DNA of 5,948 bases from Acidobacteriota bacterium (GCA_030598165.1 JAUVQL010000066.1:1-5948); one strand, 5' to 3'; shown: positions 1 to 5,341, numbered from the stretch's first letter. The notes: generated from the sequence alone by a model not told the origin. Numbers and translations are program-made.

Positions 1-273
1 ATCGAAGCTCAAACCGTTTCCATAAGAGGCAAGCTAGAGGGTGATTGCGTCGCTACCGGAAAAGTCGAAATCACCGCCACGGGACAAGTCTACGGCAACA
101 TTAGCGCACCTCGCATCGCAGTAGCCGAGGGTGCGGTCTTCCGGGGAGCCAGCAACATGACCTCGGAGCAAAATACGACGCCACCGAAGCCCCCAGCCTC
201 GGTCGACAAGAAACCTGAGCCGCCCACGGTAAACAAAGCCCAAGAAACCAAGGACGAAAAACCCGGCCTTTGA
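1..273 (+). CDS. Bactofilin family protein, C-terminal part (5' end outside window)
   Basis: The frame is open from base 1 and ends at TGA 271-273, giving the last 90 residues of a longer protein. Residues 1-50 show the short hydrophobic/glycine periodicity of the bactofilin beta-helix (DUF583): VSIRGKLEGD, then VEITATGQVYGNISAP, then IAVAEGAVFRGASNM. The motifs 'V.G.I.AP' and 'EGA.F.G...M' are the usual end of this domain. The last 40 residues are a Pro/Lys/Glu-rich, probably disordered tail. Bactofilins polymerise without nucleotide into cytoskeletal filaments that organise cell shape, wall enzymes or chromosome partners; which role applies here cannot be read from this fragment. The next gene starts 139 bp downstream on the same strand, so co-transcription is possible but not shown. 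Family call is firm; specific function is not. Confidence 0.85.
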   Translation: MEAQTVSIRGKLEGDCVATGKVEITATGQVYGNISAPRIAVAEGAVFRGASNMTSEQNTTPPKPPASVDKKPEPPTVNKAQETKDEKPGL

Positions 274-363
274 GGCGAGTTCGGCGAATCCCGCCCTTTT
301 GTCCGTCGTAAGCGGACTGACTGCCCGCCTACGCTATGATGATGACACCAGAGCTTCGGCGGG

Positions 364-378
364 CCTGCCGCAGGCAGG
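364..378. repeat. GC-rich palindrome in the bactofilin-acyltransferase gap
   Basis: CCTGCC (364-369) and GGCAGG (373-378) are perfect inverted arms around GCA. A second, overlapping palindrome (GCCTGC 363-368 and GCAGGC 370-375, centred on C369) sits on the same bases. As RNA this gives a 6-bp all-GC hairpin with a 3-nt loop. No T-run follows, so it is not a standard intrinsic terminator. It lies 35 bp before the next gene's ATG and could be a dispersed palindromic repeat, an mRNA-end structure or a protein site. The rest of the 274-412 gap shows only an isolated -10-like TATGAT (335-340) without a matching -35. Confidence 0.55.
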
Positions 379-412
379 GCGCTCACGAGTTATCAAGGCG
401 CCCTCTGAAGAT

Positions 413-1231
413 ATGAACTGGCGACTCCTTTTCGATGGTCCAAAGAGTGCCGCCATGAATATGGCGGTTGACGAGGCACTCTTCCGCTCCGCTCTTACTC
501 GAACATCGCCTCCAACGGTTCGCTTCTACGCCTGGAACCGTCCTTCGTTGTCGATCGGTTATAGCCAGTCTTTTCACGACGTCTGTAAAGTTGATGTGTG
601 TCAAGAGTTGGGCATCGAAACGGTTCGCCGAATTAGTGGAGGGAGAGCGGTTCTTCATCATCACGAACTAACCTACTGCGTGACCGCAGCGGCAGAGGGG
701 CCGCTACGAGGTCTGTCGGTTCGAGAGGTATATTCCTGGGTCTCTGGTGCCATTAGAACCGGATTGGCATCGCTGGGAATACCCATTGATCCTCCCTCTG
801 GAAACCACAAGGAGCTCCACCCCCAATCCCAGATTGAAAGACCGGAGCTCCCCTGCTTAGCGGTACCCACGGGTCACGAAATCACCTCAAACGGCAGGAA
901 GCTCGTGGGCAGTGCCCAAAAGTGGAACCGCGATGGTTTTCTTCAGCATGGCTCCATCATCATCGATCTCGACGAGACGTTATGGCGCCGGGCCATAGGC
1001 TTGGCACCGGATACCGACCTCGGAGCCGTGGGAATCAACCACGTACTACCGAGGCACATCGTTCGAGAGACGATTGCGGAGACGCTCGCAATTCAATTCG
1101 AACATCTCTTCGACGAACCTGCCTCTTCCAACGCGCTTCTTGAGACCGAGATGCAAGTCGCCACTCGCCTTGCCGAAAAGAAATACTCATCTCCTCTTTG
1201 GAATCAGGATCGTCACCCCATAAATATCTAA
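413..1231 (+). CDS. Lipoate-protein ligase / octanoyltransferase family protein (LipM-like)
   Basis: A 272-aa cytoplasmic enzyme of the BPL/LplA/LipB fold, which attaches an octanoyl or lipoyl group to a lysine of E2 or GcvH domains. Visible signatures: the N-terminal block MNWRLLFDGPKSAAMNMAVDE; RRISGGRAVLHHHELTYC at 72-89, the acyl/nucleotide-binding loop; PCLAVPTGHEIT with Cys148; GRKLVGSAQ with Lys163; LQHGSI; and a C-terminal KYSSPLWN like the E/KY..xxWN end of the family. A cysteine just before the 'GRKxxGSAQ' lysine is the nucleophile pattern of the B. subtilis LipM octanoyltransferase and is absent from E. coli LplA, so I favour LipM-like chemistry; a ligase role is the alternative. 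Start ATG 413 is preceded by a weak GAAG and begins exactly where family similarity begins. A TTG at 299 would add 38 unrelated residues across the palindrome. The 260-bp leader downstream separates it from the heat-shock operon. Confidence 0.88.
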   Translation: MNWRLLFDGPKSAAMNMAVDEALFRSALTRTSPPTVRFYAWNRPSLSIGYSQSFHDVCKVDVCQELGIETVRRISGGRAVLHHHELTYCVTAAAEGPLRGLSVREVYSWVSGAIRTGLASLGIPIDPPSGNHKELHPQSQIERPELPCLAVPTGHEITSNGRKLVGSAQKWNRDGFLQHGSIIIDLDETLWRRAIGLAPDTDLGAVGINHVLPRHIVRETIAETLAIQFEHLFDEPASSNALLETEMQVATRLAEKKYSSPLWNQDRHPINI

Positions 1232-1428
1232 AGACGAAGATAAAATGGTCGAGAGGCTGGTGCTATTCCACCGTTTGAGTCACCGGGTCAGCTCGGCATG
1301 GCATAGCTCGTCGTATGCGGGCACTTTTAAAATGCAGCTATTTGGTTTATTCTGAAGGGTAGTCCCCAGATTGAACAACGGACGAGCGGTATCACGAACC
1401 GGAAGCAACGGGCTTCCTGGGCGAAACC
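1232..1428. other. Non-coding leader region upstream of the hrcA promoter
   Basis: I see no gene, tRNA or convincing terminator here. An AT-rich patch (1324-1352) stands out against its surroundings. Small possible hairpins are GCATA (1301-1305) with TATGC (1314-1318); TCTG plus GGG (1351-1359, two-base bulge) with CCC plus CAGA (1364-1370) around a TAGT loop; and GGAAGC (1401-1406) with GCTTCC (1412-1417). None is followed by a real T-tract. The 9-mer AGCTATTTG at 1336-1344 recurs exactly at 1442-1450, where it runs into the hrcA -10 element. Confidence 0.5.
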
Positions 1429-1457
1429 TTGACTTCTCGGGAGCTATTTGCTAAATA
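1429..1457 (+). promoter_or_regulatory. Sigma70-type promoter of the hrcA-grpE-dnaK operon
   Basis: The -35 element is TTGACT (1429-1434), five of six to consensus. A 17-bp spacer follows, then TAAATA (1452-1457) as -10. The spacer ends in TGC, an extended -10 'TGn' that would offset the imperfect -10 hexamer. Initiation would fall near 1463-1466, exactly where the CIRCE operator begins. This is the classical geometry for HrcA repression at or just after +1. Housekeeping-sigma transcription with derepression on heat shock is inferred from this layout; no sigma32-like promoter was seen. Confidence 0.7.
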
Positions 1458-1462
1458 AGGGG

Positions 1463-1489
1463 TTAGCACCCTCGGCAGGAGAGTGCTAA
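1463..1489. promoter_or_regulatory. CIRCE operator (HrcA binding site)
   Basis: The left arm TTAGCACCC (1463-1471), a 9-bp spacer and the right arm GAGTGCTAA (1481-1489) match the CIRCE consensus TTAGCACTC-N9-GAGTGCTAA with one change, T to C at base 8 of the left arm. The spacer length is exactly canonical. The site lies just after the predicted -10 and directly upstream of hrcA, its own repressor gene, giving autoregulation. The 3' half overlaps the hrcA Shine-Dalgarno (AGGAG 1477-1481), so the inverted repeat in the mRNA could also affect hrcA translation or transcript stability. It is the only CIRCE I see in the window. Confidence 0.95.
1477..1481 (+). promoter_or_regulatory. hrcA Shine-Dalgarno, embedded in CIRCE
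   Basis: AGGAG lies 10 nt before GTG 1492 and 16 nt before ATG 1498. Only the GTG is within normal reach, which is why GTG 1492 is preferred as hrcA start. A further GTG at 1483 lies inside the CIRCE right arm, overlapped by the Shine-Dalgarno region, and is not usable. Confidence 0.6.
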
Positions 1490-1491
1490 AA

Positions 1492-2559
1492 GTGAGAATG
1501 AACTCAGACGATCTAGACCCACGCAGCCAGGACATTCTCCGACAAGCCATCCACACTTTCATCGCTTCGGGAGAGCCAGTCGGTTCTCGTACTCTGGCCA
1601 AATCAAATCCCGAGGGGCTATCGCCGGCGACGATACGGAACATCATGTCCGACCTCGAAGAAACAGGCTACGTCTACCAACCCCACACCTCCGCCGGAAG
1701 GGTGCCGACGGACAAGGGCTACCGTTTTTACGTGAGTAACCTATCGCAGGGGCCCGGATTGACTAGATACCAGCAAGATCTAATCGGCTCGAGTCTCGAA
1801 GAAGCGGCTCTCGATGTCAACGAACTGGCAAAGCAGACTTCTCGATTGCTGTCGGATATTACCGACCACGTCAGTTTTGTCATTGGGCCGGACTTCCAAC
1901 AGAGTGTCCTACGTCATATCGACTTCGTGAAACTCGCACCATGCCGCGTGCTGGTCGTACTGGTTTCACATACAGGTCAAGTGACCAATCGGGTCATCGA
2001 ACTGGCCGAAGACTTAGGTGAGGCAGAGCTCGAGAAGTGCGCCCGTTATCTGATGGACGAATTCAATGATCACACCCTTCCCGAGATTCGCGAAGCTCTT
2101 CTTTCACGGCTGAGAGAAGTTCGAGCCTTGTATAACCGCGTTGTGGATAATGCGCTCAGCCTGGCACAAGCGACTTTCATCGAGGATTTAGCGCCCCGTG
2201 ATCTATATCTCGAAGGAACGTCGCGGATGCTCAAGAAGCCTGAGTTCAAATCCAACATCGAGAGGGCGAGAAAGCTCATCTCTATCTTCGAAGAGAAGAG
2301 TCGACTCGCCGATATTTTGAATGCTTGTTTGGAGGGACAGGATCTCCAAATTATCATTGGATCGGAAGCCAGAGTTCCCGACCTCGAAGGAGTCTCTCTC
2401 ATCGCAGCACGCTACAGCTTCGGAGATAGAGAGCTCGGCTCGTTGGGTATCATGGGTCCCACTCGCATGGAGTATCCCAAGTTTATCTCGGTCGTTGACT
2501 ACATCGCCCATTCGCTCTCTGAAGTCATCAGTCGAGCGGGCAACGAATCGGCCCATTAG
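1492..2559 (+). CDS. hrcA: Heat-inducible transcription repressor HrcA
   Basis: A 355-aa repressor (typical family length about 340-350) that binds CIRCE and shuts off the chaperone operon; its active folding is known to depend on GroE in B. subtilis. Residues 8-81 form the winged-helix DNA-binding domain with near-invariant blocks: GEPVGSRTLAK (27-37), LSPATIRNIMSDLEETGY (43-60) and PHTSAGRVPTDKGYRFYV (64-81). The rest is the GAF-like/dimerisation region, including a VRALYNRVVDNAL helix in the middle and LGIMGPTRMEYPK near the end, a hallmark of the family. Start: GTG 1492 has the better Shine-Dalgarno spacing; ATG 1498, two codons later, is the alternative and gives 353 aa. hrcA is the first gene of the operon and is controlled by the CIRCE that overlaps its own ribosome-binding site. 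115 bp separate its TAG from the proposed grpE start. Confidence 0.96.
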   Translation: MRMNSDDLDPRSQDILRQAIHTFIASGEPVGSRTLAKSNPEGLSPATIRNIMSDLEETGYVYQPHTSAGRVPTDKGYRFYVSNLSQGPGLTRYQQDLIGSSLEEAALDVNELAKQTSRLLSDITDHVSFVIGPDFQQSVLRHIDFVKLAPCRVLVVLVSHTGQVTNRVIELAEDLGEAELEKCARYLMDEFNDHTLPEIREALLSRLREVRALYNRVVDNALSLAQATFIEDLAPRDLYLEGTSRMLKKPEFKSNIERARKLISIFEEKSRLADILNACLEGQDLQIIIGSEARVPDLEGVSLIAARYSFGDRELGSLGIMGPTRMEYPKFISVVDYIAHSLSEVISRAGNESAH

Positions 2560-2568
2560 CTGGAGTTG

Positions 2569-2603
2569 TTGAATATTACTTGACAATCTACTTGAATATT
2601 ATT
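2569..2603. repeat. Three imperfect tandem repeats of 11-12 bp between hrcA and grpE
   Basis: Units are TTGAATATTAC (2569-2579), TTGACAATCTAC (2580-2591) and TTGAATATTATT (2592-2603). The outer two share the exact 10-mer TTGAATATTA, 23 bp apart, and each contains the palindrome AATATT. The period of about one helical turn would place the motifs on one DNA face. The block is markedly AT-rich compared with the flanking genes. It overlaps the candidate internal promoter, so it could be an operator or simply AT-rich promoter DNA. Confidence 0.6.
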
Positions 2604-2609
2604 TAGCAA
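2580..2609 (+). promoter_or_regulatory. Possible internal promoter before grpE
   Basis: A perfect -35 hexamer TTGACA (2580-2585) occurs 95 bp before the proposed grpE start in an AT-rich gap. The -10 partner is weak: TTAGCA at 17-bp spacing (2603-2608) or TAGCAA at 18 bp (2604-2609). If used, it would give grpE-dnaK expression independent of CIRCE. The perfect -35 is suggestive, but the poor -10 keeps this tentative. Confidence 0.35.
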
Positions 2610-2639
2610 TAAGAAAGTAACGAAACCGCTTAAAGCGTA

Positions 2640-2666
2640 CTTCTTCATGAGGCGCATCGAGAGGAG
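2640..2666 (+). promoter_or_regulatory. grpE Shine-Dalgarno with possible occluding hairpin
   Basis: GAGGAG (2661-2666) is a strong Shine-Dalgarno, 8 nt before CTG 2675. The pyrimidine run CUUCUU (2640-2645) can pair with all six of its bases (four Watson-Crick, two G-U). A small inner AUG/CAU stem (2647-2649 with 2655-2657) helps close the loop. Such a weak, wobble-rich helix over the ribosome site resembles bacterial RNA thermometers, but the fold is inferred by eye and could be chance pairing. Confidence 0.45.
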
Positions 2667-2674
2667 AAAGGCTT

Positions 2675-3379
2675 CTGAAACACAAACGCCGGAGAAAAGG
2701 AACAAAATCATCTCCTTCCAACGATGAGTTTCCCGCGCCCGAGAACGAGACAAAAGCATCGGAGGAAGAGCAAGACACCGCTGAAGATTCGGGAGAGGTT
2801 GTAGAGACAGGGATAGAGGCAGTGGAAGCGACTGTAAGCACTCCGGACAGTGATATCGAAAATGAGGTAGCTCGATTAACGAACGAGCTCGAAGATGTCC
2901 GCGACTTGGCACGTCGCAAGCATGCCGAGTTCGAAAACTACCGCAAACGAATCGTGCGGGAACGCGGTGACTTCGTAAACCACGCCAGTGCTGAGCTCGT
3001 TAATGAAATTCTCCCAGTACTCGACAACCTCGAAAGAGCGCTCGACGCCCCGGATGTGGGGACTGACGATAGATTCCGCGAGGGAATCGAAATCGTTCGT
3101 AGGCAATTTCGTGACATATTGACCAAGGCCGGGCTCCATGAGGTGAAGGCGCTGGGACTCGAGTTCGACCCGCATGTGCACGAGGCTGTAGGACGCGTCG
3201 AGACGACTGACCACCCCGAGGGCGAGATCCTAGAGGTCTACCAGAAAGGCTATTTTTTCAAGGATCGCTTACTCAGGCCGGCCCTGGTCAACGTAGCGCA
3301 ACGCCCGCAGACTGATTCCGGTGAAGACGAACTATCAGCTGAGAACGAGCATGCAAAATCGGACGCGTCTTCTTCATAA
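2675..3379 (+). CDS. grpE: Nucleotide exchange factor GrpE (probable CTG start)
   Basis: GrpE is a homodimeric co-chaperone that opens the DnaK nucleotide cleft to release ADP. From CTG 2675 the protein is 234 aa: a basic start (KHKRRRKGTK), an acidic disordered stretch with EEEQDTAEDSGE, a coiled-coil helix from about residue 60 containing AEFENYRKR, then the beta-wing domain with FDPHVHEAVG, GEILEVYQKGYF and the signature RLLRPALV (198-205). A 30-residue acidic/serine tail follows. The first conventional start codon is GTG 2822, which has no good Shine-Dalgarno and would give 185 aa; it leaves the core intact but drops a typical GrpE acidic leader. The frame is open back to 2651 with no ATG, GTG or TTG before 2822, and CTG 2675 sits 8 nt after GAGGAG. 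The identity is certain; the start is inferred. A frameshift from ATG 2647 is the alternative. Confidence 0.93.
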   Translation: MKHKRRRKGTKSSPSNDEFPAPENETKASEEEQDTAEDSGEVVETGIEAVEATVSTPDSDIENEVARLTNELEDVRDLARRKHAEFENYRKRIVRERGDFVNHASAELVNEILPVLDNLERALDAPDVGTDDRFREGIEIVRRQFRDILTKAGLHEVKALGLEFDPHVHEAVGRVETTDHPEGEILEVYQKGYFFKDRLLRPALVNVAQRPQTDSGEDELSAENEHAKSDASSS

Positions 3380-3423
3380 GAAAAGGTATACGAGTCAAAT
3401 GACGTCCCAAGGTTCACGAAACA

Positions 3424-3436
3424 GTCAGAGGCTGAC
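3424..3436. repeat. Small inverted repeat in the grpE-dnaK gap
   Basis: GTCAG (3424-3428) and CTGAC (3432-3436) are perfect arms around AGG. In RNA this is a 5-bp stem with a 3-nt loop, 35 nt before the dnaK start. No T-tract follows, so it is not a terminator. It may be a weak processing or stability structure, or chance. The remainder of this 92-bp gap holds no gene and no promoter I would defend. Confidence 0.4.
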
Positions 3437-3458
3437 GACACTTGTCAACCTCTCGAGG

Positions 3459-3464
3459 AAGGAG
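3459..3464 (+). promoter_or_regulatory. dnaK Shine-Dalgarno
   Basis: AAGGAG, within the purine run 3455-3464, lies 7 nt before TTG 3472. This spacing, together with the conserved MAKVVGIDLG N-terminus beginning at that codon, fixes the dnaK start and rules out the upstream in-frame TTG 3442. Confidence 0.85.
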
Positions 3465-3471
3465 CCAGGCA

Positions 3472-5271
3472 TTGGCTAAGGTAGTGGGCATCGATCTCGG
3501 CACGACCAACTCGTGCATCGTGGTGATGGAGGGGGGCAACCCTCAGGTCATACCTAACCAAGAAGGAGCTCGAACGACTCCTTCCATTGTCGCCTTTACG
3601 AGTAAAGGCGAGCGCCTCGTAGGGCAGATCGCCAAGCGCCAGGCACTTACCAATCCCACCAATACGGTTTATAGTGTCAAACGGCTCATTGGCCGGCGCT
3701 ATGACTCTCCAGAGATTCAAGCGGCGAAAAAAGTACTGCCGTACGAAATCGTCGAGGCAGAAAACGGTGACGCGCACATCAAAATCGAGGATCGCGTCTA
3801 CAGCCCGCCTGAGCTCGCTTCCATCGTTCTGACGAAGCTCAAGGCGGCCGCTGAAGACTACCTCGGGGAGCCCGTGCAGGAAGCGATCATCACGTCGCCC
3901 GCGTATTTCAACGACTCTCAGCGCCAAGCGACAAAGGACTCGGGGACGATCGCGGGACTCAAAATACAGAGGATCTTGAACGAGCCGACTGCTGCCGCAC
4001 TTGCGTACGGCATGACGCTAAATAGCTCAGGTAAAGTTGCCGTCTACGATCTCGGCGGGGGCACATTCGACATCTCCATCCTCGAGCTCCAAGACGGCAT
4101 TTACCAAGTGCTGGCGACTGGTGGTGACACCTATCTAGGAGGCGAGGATTTCGATCAACTCATCATCAATTGGCTCGTCGAAGAATTTCAGAAAGAGACG
4201 GAGATCGATTTGACGGGAGACCGTATGGCCCTTCAGCGGCTCAAAGAAGCTGCAGAAAAGGCCAAGTGCGAGCTGTCGAGTTCGACTCAGGCCGAGATCG
4301 TACTCCCCTTCATCTCCGCGAATCAGAGCGGTCCGAAGCACCTCAACACGGTTCTCAATCGGGCCACCTTCGAGAAGATGATCGATCCGCTACTGGAAAG
4401 AACCGCTGAGCCTTGCACCCGGGCCCTGAAGGACGCTGGGTTGTCTCCAAGCGATATCGATGAGGTGATTATCGTCGGCGGCCAAACTCGCACACCCAAG
4501 GTAGCCGAGATGGTGGCCAGGGTCTTTGGAAGGGAAGCGAGCCGCAGCGTCAATCCGGATGAAGTCGTCTCGATCGGTGCTGCTATACAAACCGGAATCC
4601 TGGAGGGCGAAGTCACAGACCTCGTTCTTCTCGACGTGACGCCTCACACTCTCGGTATCGAAACCAAGGACGGAACATTCACGCCGCTCATCGAAAGGAA
4701 CTCGAGTATCCCGACGAAAAAAAGCCGTATCTTCACAACCGTCATTGACAATCAGACCAAGGTAGAAGTTCACGTTTTGCAGGGCGATAACGAGATGGCC
4801 GCCTACAACACTTCGTTGGGGCGTTTTCAGTTGACCGACATCGCTCCGGCCCCCAAAGGCGTCCCCCAAATCGAGGTTGCATTCGAGATCGATGTCAACG
4901 GCATCGTCAAAGTATCGGCTTTGGATCAAGCAACCGGCCGAGTGCAAAACATCACGGTCCGCGCCGCAAGCGGTCTCTCCGAGACGGAAGTCGACCGGAT
5001 TCGACAGGAAACGGAAGGCGTCGCGCTGGCAGAAAAAAAAGACAAGGATACGGAGCGCATAGTCGGCCAACTACAAGGCTTGATTGGCAGCACTCAAAAA
5101 ACTTTCGACCTGCTTTCTTCCAAGCTCACCGAAGAAGAGCGGGCTCAGGCGAGCGAAGCCCTTGGAGACGCCCAAAAAGCCAAGGGAGGGTCCCTCGACG
5201 AACTAAAAGCGGCTCTGGCACGTTTGGAGACGACCGCCGAGGCCTTGGGCCAAGCTATGCTTAGAGGTTAG
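3472..5271 (+). CDS. dnaK: Chaperone protein DnaK (Hsp70)
   Basis: A 599-aa ATP-dependent chaperone of the cytoplasm. Nucleotide-binding domain 1-382: MAKVVGIDLGTTNS; Lys70 in VKRLIGRR; Pro143 and Arg151 in SPAYFNDSQRQATKD; NEPTAAALAYG; DLGGGTFD (193-200) with Thr198; IIVGGQTRTP. The insert near residues 80-105 (through AENGDAHIKI) is of Gram-negative type. The linker DLVLLD is at 383-388, the beta substrate domain runs to about 500 (VLQGD, APKGVPQIEVAFEID), and a helical lid completes the chain. Start: TTG 3472 at 7 nt from AAGGAG gives the textbook N-terminus. Oddities: no disordered acidic tail after the lid (E. coli has 638 aa); Lys399 and Val424 replace the arch residues Met404 and Ala429 of E. 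coli; and PHTLGIET replaces PLSLGIET. Catalytic residues are intact, so it should be active. It follows grpE by 92 bp and precedes dnaJ, with a terminator-like hairpin between. Confidence 0.98.
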   Translation: MAKVVGIDLGTTNSCIVVMEGGNPQVIPNQEGARTTPSIVAFTSKGERLVGQIAKRQALTNPTNTVYSVKRLIGRRYDSPEIQAAKKVLPYEIVEAENGDAHIKIEDRVYSPPELASIVLTKLKAAAEDYLGEPVQEAIITSPAYFNDSQRQATKDSGTIAGLKIQRILNEPTAAALAYGMTLNSSGKVAVYDLGGGTFDISILELQDGIYQVLATGGDTYLGGEDFDQLIINWLVEEFQKETEIDLTGDRMALQRLKEAAEKAKCELSSSTQAEIVLPFISANQSGPKHLNTVLNRATFEKMIDPLLERTAEPCTRALKDAGLSPSDIDEVIIVGGQTRTPKVAEMVARVFGREASRSVNPDEVVSIGAAIQTGILEGEVTDLVLLDVTPHTLGIETKDGTFTPLIERNSSIPTKKSRIFTTVIDNQTKVEVHVLQGDNEMAAYNTSLGRFQLTDIAPAPKGVPQIEVAFEIDVNGIVKVSALDQATGRVQNITVRAASGLSETEVDRIRQETEGVALAEKKDKDTERIVGQLQGLIGSTQKTFDLLSSKLTEEERAQASEALGDAQKAKGGSLDELKAALARLETTAEALGQAMLRG

Positions 5272-5300
5272 CCTTCGTCTATGTGAAGGTTTTCTTTTCT
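5270..5300 (+). terminator. Terminator/attenuator-like hairpin after dnaK
   Basis: CCTTC (5272-5276) pairs with GAAGG (5285-5289). Two inner G-U pairs extend the stem to seven and leave a CUAU loop. The tail from 5290 is TTTTCTTTTCT. The stem begins at the dnaK stop codon itself. This is the form of an intrinsic terminator, though the stem is only moderately stable, so partial read-through into dnaJ is likely. It would make dnaJ less abundant than dnaK. An AATAAT (5316-5321) downstream could serve as a -10 for a dnaJ promoter, but no good -35 is present. Confidence 0.6.
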
Positions 5301-5327
5301 ACAACGAGTTTTCTCAATAATCTGCTT

Positions 5328-5334
5328 AGAGGAG
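5328..5334 (+). promoter_or_regulatory. dnaJ Shine-Dalgarno
   Basis: AGAGGAG lies 7 nt before TTG 5342, the same spacing as for dnaK; the two initiation regions share GGAG-N7-TTGG with GCA just before the TTG. An out-of-frame ATG at 5337 is only 2 nt from the Shine-Dalgarno and its frame stops after 14 codons, so TTG 5342 is taken as start. Confidence 0.8.
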
Positions 5335-5341
5335 TTATGCA

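Noticed and set aside
318..340. Promoter for the acyltransferase around TATGAT 335-340
   Set aside because: The -10 is good but no -35 of any quality occurs at 16-18 bp spacing.
299..412. TTG 299 as start of the acyltransferase
   Set aside because: It adds 38 residues that run across the GC palindrome and do not resemble the family; homology begins at ATG 413.
1301..1328. Terminator after the acyltransferase gene
   Set aside because: The GCATA/TATGC stem has an 8-nt loop and only four T follow after a GC-rich gap.
1483..1491. GTG 1483 as hrcA start
   Set aside because: It lies inside the CIRCE right arm, directly against the Shine-Dalgarno, leaving no spacing.
2203..2586. Open frames on the - strand opposite the hrcA 3' end
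   Set aside because: Overlap a clear HrcA coding sequence and lack any motif or ribosome site.
2647..2727. Short 26-codon frame from ATG 2647
   Set aside because: No Shine-Dalgarno and no recognisable product; kept only as a frameshift alternative for the grpE start.
3442..3471. TTG 3442 as dnaK start
   Set aside because: It is upstream of the strong AAGGAG and would add ten residues before the conserved MAKVVGIDLG.
3445..3927. Open frame on the - strand (160 codons) opposite the dnaK 5' end
   Set aside because: Shadow of the dnaK nucleotide-binding domain; composition is that of a reverse-complemented gene.
4390..5070. Long open frame on the - strand (226 codons) opposite dnaK
   Set aside because: It mirrors dnaK codon structure, has no family features, and dnaK itself is unmistakable.
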